The notes under the pieces: generated by a model
The model's input: the letters and a program-made list of their open reading frames with translations, nothing else
The model's database searches: none
What the model was told of the DNA's origin: nothing
Part shown: positions 20,209-29,596 of the stretch, piece by piece
How positions within the stretch are numbered: position 1 is the first letter of the stretch
Layout: each line of letters opens with the position of its first letter
Position numbers and translations under genes: made by a program
Source of the DNA: Lepiota brunneoincarnata
Lineage: Eukaryota; Basidiomycota; Agaricomycetes; Agaricales; Agaricaceae
Direction: 5' to 3'
Assembly (NCBI GenBank): GCA_023014365.1
Contig: JAEBUN010000036.1
Coordinates: 124,001-188,000, forward strand
Length of the DNA stretch: 64,000 nt

Positions 20209-23200
20209 AAAGGAACGCTGTCGACAGATGTGCCCCTGCATGTTCCAGAACTCAGAAGGACATTTTATACTCTCACTCCCAGAAGGACATTTTCTTGATA
20301 AACTCTGTACAATTACGACTATCCCTGAATAAACGATCCCTTTTCCTACCCATCGAGATTTGGAGTGAACGGACATCAAAACCTGTGGCCATCACTGCCC
20401 TGATAGACTCAGGAGCCCAAGGGAACTTTATCTCCCACAAAGTTGTTGAACGACATGGTTATCAAACCAAACGACTGGACCAACCAATTCCCCTCAGCAA
20501 CGTTGACGGAACTGACAATCAACATGGCAAGATCCATGAATACATCAAAATCAGAACCATCATCGATGGAAGAGACTGCACGCTAGAAGCATACGTCACA
20601 AACACTGGCGAGAAGGACCTCATCATCGGATTTCCCTGGTTGGAACAATACAATCCCGACATCAACTGGAAGACCAAGACATTCTCTTGGAAACCTCAAA
20701 TCGATCACCAGGACTTCTCGAAACTCCTCAGAACCCTATGACAACCCGTCAAACTCAACTCCATCGCCATGGACATAATGGCTGGAAAAACCTCTCAACC
20801 CAAGGAAAACCCTGAAGAATACGTCAACCTGTCAAATGTTGACCTTGACACCTTCTCTCTAGAAAGAGAAATGAACCCCATGCTTCTAACCCCATTAGAA
20901 GTAAACGCCAAAGCAACACACGCTACAACACTCCACAATGAGCAACATAACCCGACAAAGTCGGCAAACCAAAAAGGAAAACAACCGGAATCAAATAAGG
21001 AACCACCCGAGATCCCTTGGAGATTCGCCCGATGGGCCAAAATATTCAACAAGAAAGCCTCCGAACGATTCCCACCATCAAGAACGTTTGATCACGAAAT
21101 TGAACTAAAACCTACATTCGAAGCAAAATCGATGAAACCTTATCAAGTGGCACCCGCCGAAGAAAAAGCGCTGAAAGAATTCATAGACGAAAACCTCCGA
21201 AAAGGCTACATCCGCCCTTCAAAATCCCCTATGGCATCACCCTTCTTTTTTGTTGCCAAGAAAGGAGGAGACCTCCGACCCTGCCAAGACTATCGTTATC
21301 TAAACGATCATACTGTCAAAAATGCTTACCCAATCCCCATGATTTCCTCTATCATGGACAAACTCAAAGGAGCTAAGTATTTCACTAAGCTCGACGTCCG
21401 CCTAGGATACAATAACGTCAGAATCAAAGATGGCGATCAATGGAAAGCAGCGTTCAAGACTCCCATGGGTCTTTTCGAACTGACTGTCATGTTTTTCGGA
21501 CTTTGCAATAGTCCCGCAACGTTCCAACATATGATGGACACGTTATTCTCCGAAATAATGGAGAAAGGAGGAATCATCATCTATATGGATGATATCCTAA
21601 TCTATGGTAAAACCCAGGAAGAAACCGACCGACTTACGGAAAAAGTACTGCAAATCCTGCAGGAAAACGACCTCTACCTCAAAACGGAGAAATGCGAGTT
21701 CAACAAACAACGACTCAAATATCTCGGCATGATCATCACGCCAGATGAGATCAAAATGGATCCCGGAAAACTCAAGGGAATAGAAGACTGGCCAGTACCA
21801 AAAACAGTCCGACACGTTCGGAAATTCATCGGATTTTGTAACTTCTACTGGAAGTTCATCCGCAGCTACTCCCACCACACCAAACCCCTGAACCAACTCC
21901 TTTCCAAATCAAACAAATTCGAATGGAAAGAAGAACAACAGAAAGCGTTCGAAACACTCAAGAACGAATTCCTGAAAGAACCGGTACTCCTCATGCCCGA
22001 CTCCACAAAACCCTTCGAAATAGAAGCCGATGCTTCTAAATTTGCATCAGGAGCTGTCCTGTATCAATATGACATCAACGGAATACGGAAACCCGTATCA
22101 TTCTATTCAAAGACGTTCGGACCAGCGGAACGCAATTACGATATCTACGACAGGGAACTTCTTGCTATTATCCGAGCCCTCGAAGAATGGCGCCACTACC
22201 TCCTTGGCAGTCCTCATACCGTTCGTATCAGAACAGACCACCAAAACCTCACGTACTGGCGTAAACCCCAGAAAATCAACCGCCGACAAGCACGATGGGT
22301 CCAGACCCTCGCTGACTACAACTTCAAATTAGAACACGTCCCAGGATCAAAGATCCCTGCACCAGACGCCCTATCAAGACGTCCAGACCACATCCCCGAT
22401 GAAGACAACGATAACGAAGATGTTACCATGCTCCCAAACAACCTCTTCATCACCACCACTGACATAGAAGATCAAAACCTGATCACGGTACTCCCAGAAC
22501 ACCTCTTTATCGCCACCGTCAATATGGAACTCCAAGAAAGAATCACAGAATCACCAAAACACGATACTAGAACCACCGAAGCGTTCAAACTCCTAAAAGA
22601 AACCCACCCTAATGCCGCCGATAAAGACTTCGGAACAATTCCAACCCCAAGCGGTCCACTCCTCACGTTCCAAGAACGTGTCATTATTCCAGAAGACCTC
22701 CAACTCAGACGCAATGTCATCGCAAGATACCACAACCACCCCACACGTGGCCACCCAGGAGAACAGGAAACGTACCGCCTTGCCAAGAAAGAAGTGTATT
22801 GGCCAGGAATGTCAATGTTCATAAAAAACTATGTCAAAGGCTGTCCGGAGTGTCAACAGCATAAAATCATATGCAGACCGGATCGCGCACCGACTCAACC
22901 GATCCCTCCACCAGCATCTAAACGCCCATTTGCCCAAATCTCATGGGATCTTATCACCGGTCTACCACCTAGCGCCAGCCATAATGCGATATTGTCTGTG
23001 GTGGACCACGGCCTTACGAAGGGGGTAATTTTCATCCCAACCTCAGATCGATCAAACACCGACGACATCAGATGACTATTAATAGAAAAAGTCTTCACCA
23101 GATTCGGATTACCCAACAAAATCATATCAGATCGAGACCCCAGATTCGCAGCCAACTCCCTCCGACAACTAGCCAAACGACTAAATATCCAACAAGCATT

Positions 23201-24044
23201 CTCAACTGCATACCATCCCCAGACAGATGGTTCCACCAAACGATACAATCAAGAAATCGAAACCTACCTTGCCATATACTGCACCAGGAACCCCCTTGAC
23301 TGGTCAGAAACCCTCCCTATCGCCGAGTTCGCACACAACTCCAAAATACATGCCTCGAGGCAGAAATCCCCATTCGAACTAATCATGGGATACAACCCTC
23401 CACCGATACCCACGGTAATGGAAACATCAAACTTCCCATCAGTAGACGAACGCATCAGACTCCTTGATGATGCCAGAAAAGAAGCACACGCAGCACATCA
23501 ACTCTCTGCCGATATTATGAAACAAAGAACCAGAAGAACTGTCAAACCCCTTGAAACACGTCAAAAAGTATGGCTAGAAGCCAAGAACCTCAAACTCCCC
23601 TTCATCTCCAACAAAATATCCCCAAAACGACTAGGACCCTTCCTCATCACAGAAGTCCTATCACCACTCACCTACAAGCTAAAACTTCCGATCAAATGGA
23701 AGATACATCCAATATTCCACAGAAACCTTCTAACTCCATACATCGAAACAGAAGCATACGGATCTCATCCAACTCCACCACCACCAGACATCATCAATGA
23801 AGAAGAGGAATACAAAATAGAAGCCATTCTAAATCACCGCCAACACCGCGGAAAACTCCAATACTACGTCAAATGGAAAGGATACTCCCACACGGAGAAC
23901 GAATGGATCACCGATGAAACACTTCATACAAACGCCGAAGAATACTTAACCAAGTATAAAGAAGCTCATGGAATCCTCCAGAAAGAACAGGAACCCACCA
24001 GAACCAACCAAAGACAACTTCGCTCCCACACCAAACGTACTTAA
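20205..24044 (+). pseudogene. pol: pol polyprotein (PR-RT-RNaseH-IN-chromodomain), two nonsense codons
   Basis: The pol frame is -1 relative to gag and is open from the gag stop onward across an oligo-T/oligo-A junction (20202-20210), a possible -1 frameshift site. In order: aspartic protease with LIDSGAQGNFIS (about 20410), RT with CQDYRYLN and catalytic YMDD near 21583-21594, RNase H (IEADASKFASGAVLY), integrase zinc finger (H...H...CPECQQHK), integrase core (SWDLITGLPP, ISDRDPRF, STAYHPQTDGS), and a C-terminal chromodomain (YKIEAILNHRQHRGKLQYYV, YSHTENEWI). The latter identifies a chromovirus, whose chromodomain directs integration to heterochromatin. In-frame TGA codons at 20739-20741 and 23073-23075 fit CGA-to-TGA changes, so this copy cannot make an intact polyprotein without readthrough. 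Confidence 0.92.
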
Positions 24045-24047
24045 AAG

Positions 24048-25172
24048 ATGCCCATGAACCTCGACCTCACTCGACCCCAAACCACTCCCCCCTTTTCAAC
24101 AACACCTTCACCAACCTCCTCATCATCCTCCGTCATCATCATAAACAATGCAAACGTCGAACATACTACACTTCAAACAACTCCTGTTCCGGCCCCGTCT
24201 CCCTACACCCCCTCTCACACCTTCGCCGCAACATACGCCTCCCCTAGGGACGAGACCCCTGACCCCAACGACACCCCAGAACCAACAGCTGCCCCAGCCG
24301 CCTCCCTTAGATACCATACAGCTGGAGTACGATCATATGGACCAGATCACCCTTCTGACGGAGATCTGCACGAGGCTGCCACCGACGGAGCCTTTACGAC
24401 TAAATTGGAACACACTTCAATTTCAGAATACGACCGACAACTCTGGTACGACTATACCCACCACGTACGACAGACTAAGGCTCTCACTACTGCGTACAAT
24501 ACACAACGTGCCTGGGCAGAATCACTCGAGCGACTTCTCCGCTCAAGATCGGGCCTCATGTCCGAGGTGTCAAAGAACCTACCCAAGCGAAATGAGATAC
24601 ATACCTCGCAGCCCCCCACCACAACCGTCCCCACCACTACCACGACGACCACTGCCGCAATCATCACCACCGTCCCCAATAAGGGAAGAAAGCCCACCAG
24701 TATCAGAAATCCCTTCAGACTTCTCACCCCCACCAAGGACGCCACCAACACCGTCGCCAGTAACAACGTCCCGATTCGGAACTCCCCCAATCCCGTTCAC
24801 TCACGAACCAACCCCCAAACCACCGACAGATCAGTCTGCATCCAATGCAGACACACAGGACACTGGGCCATGGATTGCCCCCAATTTTCCTGCCTCGGAT
24901 GCAAGCAATATGCCCCAGGGCACTACTCATACGACTGCATCAAATACAGATGCCCCCACTGCGCCGTCTTCCAACCGCGCCATAAACGGACCGAATGCCC
25001 AAGTCGAAAGACTCGACACGCCCCCTACTCCAGAAATCCTACAACCCGTCCCTCGACCATTCCCACAACTCACCATCGATACATCAACCTCACCCACGAC
25101 AATTACTATGAGGAGTGCTACGACGACGTGGCCGAATCAAACATCACAGGAGAACCATGCAGTTCCTTCTGA
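24048..25172 (+). CDS. 3' accessory ORF A with three zinc knuckles (gypsy element)
   Basis: 374 codons in the same frame as pol, starting 4 nt after the integrase stop (TAA AAG ATG). The first third is Pro/Thr/Ser-rich. A helical middle follows (LEHTSISEYDRQLWYDYTHH, AWAESLERLLRSRS), then a basic Thr-rich linker. Three tandem zinc knuckles come next: CIQCRHTGHWAMDC (CX2CX4HX4C), CLGCKQYAPGHYSYDC and CPHCAVFQPRHKRTEC (both CX2CX6HX4C). The tail is acidic and Tyr-rich. The knuckles point to nucleic-acid binding, perhaps a duplicated nucleocapsid-like function. It overlaps ORF B in another frame almost completely. I know of no named protein with this layout and infer that it is element-encoded because it lies between integrase and the 3' LTR. 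Confidence 0.75.
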   Translation: MPMNLDLTRPQTTPPFSTTPSPTSSSSSVIIINNANVEHTTLQTTPVPAPSPYTPSHTFAATYASPRDETPDPNDTPEPTAAPAASLRYHTAGVRSYGPDHPSDGDLHEAATDGAFTTKLEHTSISEYDRQLWYDYTHHVRQTKALTTAYNTQRAWAESLERLLRSRSGLMSEVSKNLPKRNEIHTSQPPTTTVPTTTTTTTAAIITTVPNKGRKPTSIRNPFRLLTPTKDATNTVASNNVPIRNSPNPVHSRTNPQTTDRSVCIQCRHTGHWAMDCPQFSCLGCKQYAPGHYSYDCIKYRCPHCAVFQPRHKRTECPSRKTRHAPYSRNPTTRPSTIPTTHHRYINLTHDNYYEECYDDVAESNITGEPCSSF

Positions 25173-25416
25173 AGCAAACCAAATCACCCCACCAGAAGAA
25201 AGAATCGAAAGTCCCCATTTCAGACGCCTTCTATACGACATCTTTTACCCAGGACAACCCCCATCCCCAGAAACTGCCACCATACTCGATCTTCACAGAA
25301 CTCCCACTCCTACCTTCTCCCCCGTCATTCCCCCCAGACCAGACTCCACCGACCCAACACAGATCGACTACTATGAACCAAACTACCTAGCCGAATACCC
25401 GGAAGAAGGAAACTAA
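24148..25416 (+). CDS. 3' accessory ORF B, Pro-rich, overlapping ORF A in the +1 frame
   Basis: 422 codons open in the frame one step from pol and ORF A. It overlaps ORF A for about 1025 nt and extends 244 nt beyond it, ending 37 bp before the 3' LTR. The product is rich in Pro, Thr and Ser but has non-repetitive stretches such as DQITLLTEICTRLP, LRLSLLRTIHNV, SCPRCQRTYP and a C-terminal ESPHFRRLLYDIFYPGQP. A 422-codon frame without stops in DNA that already encodes a zinc-knuckle protein is unexpected. It may be a real overprinted gene, or a by-product of C-rich composition that avoids stop codons. No homologous function is recognised. Confidence 0.5.
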   Translation: MQTSNILHFKQLLFRPRLPTPPLTPSPQHTPPLGTRPLTPTTPQNQQLPQPPPLDTIQLEYDHMDQITLLTEICTRLPPTEPLRLNWNTLQFQNTTDNSGTTIPTTYDRLRLSLLRTIHNVPGQNHSSDFSAQDRASCPRCQRTYPSEMRYIPRSPPPQPSPPLPRRPLPQSSPPSPIREESPPVSEIPSDFSPPPRTPPTPSPVTTSRFGTPPIPFTHEPTPKPPTDQSASNADTQDTGPWIAPNFPASDASNMPQGTTHTTASNTDAPTAPSSNRAINGPNAQVERLDTPPTPEILQPVPRPFPQLTIDTSTSPTTITMRSATTTWPNQTSQENHAVPSEANQITPPEERIESPHFRRLLYDIFYPGQPPSPETATILDLHRTPTPTFSPVIPPRPDSTDPTQIDYYEPNYLAEYPEEGN

Positions 25417-25453
25417 CGAGTTGTATGGAAAACAACTCTAGAAATGGACCTAA

Positions 25454-25839
25454 TGTTATCAGAAGCCACATCAGAAGGACGGTTACTTTTAGCTCACATT
25501 CCCATGTCACTATGAAACTATCAGTAGTGTACATCAGAAGGACTATTCTTAGTATACGCCTCATGTTTTCTTATCTCTGACTCATAGTTACCCCAGTCTG
25601 GATTATTATAGTAGGAGTACAGCCACACCTAGGAATATATAAAGATACAGTACAATACCTTGTATCCTTATCTTAGTGTTATACAGTTCTTGCCTCCTAT
25701 ACCTCTTTGCCCTTAAACCGGCTGGACTATAGTGCTCCGTCGTCTCTAAGTCACACCTAGTAGGACAAGACCAAGTCTGTATAGACATCTTGCCTCGAAC
25801 ACCGTGCTACTCAAGAGCAAACCCCTAAACCGGGTAACA
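25454..25839 (+). repeat. 3' LTR of the gypsy element
   Basis: 386 bp, same length and ends as the 5' LTR, 3 substitutions. An 8-bp hairpin (GAGTTGT...ACAACTC) and a weak purine tract (GAAATGGA) precede it at 25418-25450. Confidence 0.97.
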
Positions 25840-25844
25840 CATTT

Positions 25845-27469
25845 ACCATCTTGTTCTTTTGCTGGCACCCTGACAAAATTGTATAAAAGCTGTCCAGTCA
25901 CACCATAGTTCCCCCAGCAAAACACAGATTGCAATCACAACAAGTACGACACAGTGTTCCCTCACTTTATCCTGCTATTTTTTTGACCTGCTACCATTCT
26001 CCAGGTCATCAGAATGCCCCCAGTTCATCCTTTCACTGTCACATTCAGGTTGGGTGATGGCTCTGTGGCATGCCAGTTGGCAGATTTCCCTGACACATCT
26101 GCCTAGAATGCGTTCACCAACTTCTTGGTCAACCAATATAATGCCCAGTTGTGGTATAACTGGTACACCCTGCCAACCAATAATGCTATGCTTGCTGCCA
26201 TCAAGAGGGCCTGGGATTTAGGTGGACAATGCTATGATTTGCCATATTGCAAAGCTTGAAGGTGAGCTGTGTGAAGGTCATGAATGTATGGTGCTCCCAT
26301 TGAATGGTTTTGTTTGGAGTGAGAGAGGCATAGCTGTTGAGTTAGTTCACTCCTCCATCAACGTCTCCTTGCCCAACTTCAGCTTGAATACCCTGGGCGT
26401 TTGGGATCAATGTCAGGCAATACACCGACAGAGTTCATAGACCATGAAGCACCAATAGGCATGGGCATAAGTGCTGCGATGTCAGCCTGCTCGACGTCTC
26501 TTCTACAGAGGTGTATCATAATACCCCATATTTCGGAATAGTTGTCATGTGAAGAGGGCAATGACTCTGGTAGTGTTCCATGGATGCCTTTACCCCACAT
26601 AATGAGGTGTGCACATATAGTCTCTTCCAGGCATCGCACCGTGCACTCACATAGGTAAAATATCAGGTGAACCAAAGGAAAACATTGTGCTAGATTGGTG
26701 AACACCAAATTGAAATCCACTGGGTTGGTCTTCCATCCCTGCCTGGAATTCATGACTGTTGTATATTGCAGGGAGGGTAGCATGGACCCTAGTCATAGCT
26801 GACATGTCTTCATACATCCCTCCAATGATAGCGATGAGAAATGGATCTGCCAGCAAATCGCTCCCATTTTGTGGGGTGCTTGCCTGGCAGTTCAGGATTA
26901 TGAATTCTCAATTCTGCACACGGCCTGTTTTCTATGACCCTTGCAAACGTAAAGGCAAGGGCCAGGAACAAACACAATTGAGTCAAGGCACAGCAAATGG
27001 TTGAAGCTGCTGGAGCTCTATGAATGACTGGGGTCGGGTAATTCAGGTGTTTGACAAAAGTGAGGTACATTGACAATAGGAAGCATTTGCAGGGTCTAAC
27101 CAGGAATGCATGATCCTGAATCATGCTGAGGTATTGAATTAGCTGACTCTGCTCCTCATGAAAGAAGTTTCATGGCAAAGGCACTAATGGCAATAATCTG
27201 TACTGGGTATGACATGCAGTGTTCTCACAAGTCGAAATACTGTGATTCTGTGCCTTTGGACCAAATAGCGCACTGAAATCCATGGCAAATGTTGTCGCCC
27301 CACCTCCATGCGGCGGTTGGTGCTAGCTGTGCACCATTAAAGGCATATTTGCAGAAGGGGCCATAGTACAGATGCTGATATGGATTTGGCATTTGTCAAT
27401 GATTGGGGGGAATGACATCGAGATACACAGAGGCTGGTTAGTGCTTCTCACAGGCACCATCTGCTCAAG
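25845..27469. other. CpG-poor degenerate region with a short promoter-plus-ORF remnant
   Basis: A TATAAAAG box at about 25883 is followed by an ATG near 26013. The frame reads MPPVHPFTVTFRLGDGSVAC, then an in-frame TAG (about 26104), then WYNWYTLPTNNAMLAAIKRA up to a possible donor near 26220. I do not recognise the family. The rest to 27469 holds no supported gene. Confidence 0.35.
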
Positions 27470-27830
27470 CTTTCTGCATCATTTATAGGTGAATAATTCC
27501 CATACCCTGCAGATAGAACTTCCATGTGATTTGCAGAAGCCTCCAGGCCATGTATCCATTCTAGTTGTGGGACTCAATCTCCCAGGGAAAATAGTTGCTT
27601 CAGTGGCATTCTCGGGGGGTGGTTTATGCCTTGGTGTACGATGATGCTACTAAATGATGATTTTGAAAAACGGTTGTGCACCAGACCATTGGGCAATGCA
27701 GCTGGAGCAGCTCTCAACATGACATGCTGTGAGCTTGACCCCTCCTAAGCCCCGGTTCTAAATAGACATTTTCTCATGTACAACCATCTGTCCCTGATAG
27801 GAATGATCATACACCAAACAAGTATGTACA
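27470..27830 (+). promoter_or_regulatory. Promoter region of the GH51 remnant; homologous to 13.13-13.53 kb
   Basis: This shares extended similarity with 13130-13531 and ends just before a TATAAAAG box (about 27833-27840), roughly 230 bp upstream of the signal-peptide ATG at 28069. It is either a duplicated promoter or one end of a repeat. Confidence 0.5.
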
Positions 27831-28712
27831 ATATAAAAGCATGGTCTCGCACTCAGCTATCTAACAGCTCCAGCAACAGGTCCCATTCATACACTCAGGC
27901 TTGTCATCAACAGGCCTGTCCATCAAAAAAAAATCTTGAAGCTTGAGGGGTTTCCGATGCCTAAGAGCAATATATATCAACAGGACACCACAACTTTGGA
28001 AGACTTGCCTAGCACTAGTCCTCAACTATTTCTAGCGTTTCTACCAATATCTGACGCTGTGCAACATGTTTATGGGACTGGCATCCCTATTCACCTCCCT
28101 TCCTTTAGCCTCAGCTGTGGGACTCACCATAACTGTGAGTGCGACCGCCACACATCCAGTCCAAACACAAATGTGTAGGTTATCATACAATTTACTATAC
28201 CCATCTGCAGAACTTGATGGCCACACTCAGATGGTTTCACACTCAACATGAGTTCCTTGTATGCTCCCGCACATGTTCAATGTTCAATGCTTGATGCCTG
28301 GGGTATCACACATAGGAAATTAACATAAGCCCTGTGTTGTCACCCCCTGAAATTGCACACCTAATGCATAAATCCATGCCCACAGCATGTATGTTCATGT
28401 ATGAGATCTCACAACAGTTGGGTTGAAATACATTGTAGTCTATCGATGGAGGCATCTATGCTGAATGTGGGTTTCTCTACCTATTATATAAACCATATTA
28501 ATGAGACTCCATCTCAGTGCTGTCGAAACATGATTGTTCAGCTTGACAATTGTTTATTGTCTCCTCTATTTCATATTTCCTCTTACCATGGACACTGTGT
28601 GTACATGAATGAACATTTTTATTATACTACCATGTTGCAAGGTAGATCTTCATTCTAGTGTAAATAGGAGTACATAGTTTCCTCCTCTTATTTAAGTAGC
28701 CTACCAAAACGG

Positions 28713-28745
28713 CCTAGGATCCAGTCTTCCTTACTGGATCCTAGG
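28713..28745. repeat. Palindromic hairpin in a dispersed repeat
   Basis: Twelve-bp perfect inverted arms (CCTAGGATCCAG / CTGGATCCTAGG) around a 9-nt loop. A second partial copy of the right arm follows at about 28787-28806. The same repeat, with AAATAGGNNTACATAG about 60 bp before it, occurs at about 58490-58575. Confidence 0.8.
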
Positions 28746-29203
28746 TGAGTAGTATGTTGCGTTGTGTCTCTGTTTAATATTGATTAGTCTTCCTTACTGG
28801 ATCCTAGCGATCCTATCTTATATATTCCATGTCCAACATATCTACTGCATGCTTCTATTCTCATTAAGTGCTCAGGAATCGTGCTTTCCAAAAAGTAAAC
28901 CCTGGTAACCTGGTTATGTCTTCCAACACACCTCCTTAGAACTAACAGACTCATAGGCACACTGTAAGGGGAACTCCAGGTCATCACTCACAACTGCAGA
29001 TTCGGAATTCCGATTTCCAGCCTTCCTGCACTTGGAAATCCGATTTCCAGCCCCCCTGGGCCTGGAAATCTGTCCCCTGACACCCCAGTACTTGGAATTC
29101 CCTCCTACACCCCTCTGATGCAGACGCGAACCCTCACTGGTGTGCATGACCCTATCCCAAGCCCATTCCCAACTATACTTACTTTAGGCATCCCTAACAC
29201 CTC

Positions 29204-29596
29204 ATGGCCATTTATGTTATGAACAGTCCAGATCAAGAGGAACAAGAACAATTATTCAACTTTACAAGATGGGTACAGGAGACCACAGACCAGTTGCGAG
29301 CGCAGAAATATGAAGACAAAGAAGGGGAGTACTACAACACCATGCAGGACTTGGCAAGAGAAGCAGGAATGGAGATAACTCTGGAGGATATTCTGGGATA
29401 CCCCAAGGATGAAGAAGATAGCCATGGATCAACCGATCCAACCTCTGATATGGATGGAAGCACTGAGAGAGTGGAGATCGAGAATGGAGGAGAATCCATG
29501 GAGATAGAATCGGGAGAAGAGAATTATGAGTCAGAGGAAAATGATGGAACATCGCACAGTAGTGGAATGGAGAACAAGGACACTGACTCATTGTAA
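29204..29596 (+). CDS. Short acidic ORF of unknown function
   Basis: 130 codons, open. The N-terminal half is helical (EEQEQLFNFTRWVQETTDQL, MQDLAREAGMEITLEDILGY) and the C-terminal half is very rich in Glu, Ser and Asp. It is followed within about 100 bp by LTR-like promoter sequence, so it may be a fragment of a retroelement gag or an accessory protein. No family recognised. Unlike the GH51 parts around it, the frame is undamaged. Confidence 0.4.
   Translation: MAIYVMNSPDQEEQEQLFNFTRWVQETTDQLRAQKYEDKEGEYYNTMQDLAREAGMEITLEDILGYPKDEEDSHGSTDPTSDMDGSTERVEIENGGESMEIESGEENYESEENDGTSHSSGMENKDTDSL

Larger units (their letters stand above)
17649..25839 (+). mobile_element. Full-length Ty3/gypsy chromovirus LTR retrotransposon
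   Basis: 8191 bp bounded by 386-bp LTRs with TGTT...AACA ends and a 5-bp target-site duplication CATTT (17644-17648 and 25840-25844). Order on the plus strand: gag (CCHC), protease, reverse transcriptase, RNase H, integrase with chromodomain, then two overlapping extra ORFs. The LTRs differ at 3 of 386 positions, so the insertion is recent. Coding frames carry four nonsense codons, each explicable by a single C-to-T change. It sits inside an older CpG-poor repeat block but itself is still CpG-rich. Confidence 0.97.
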
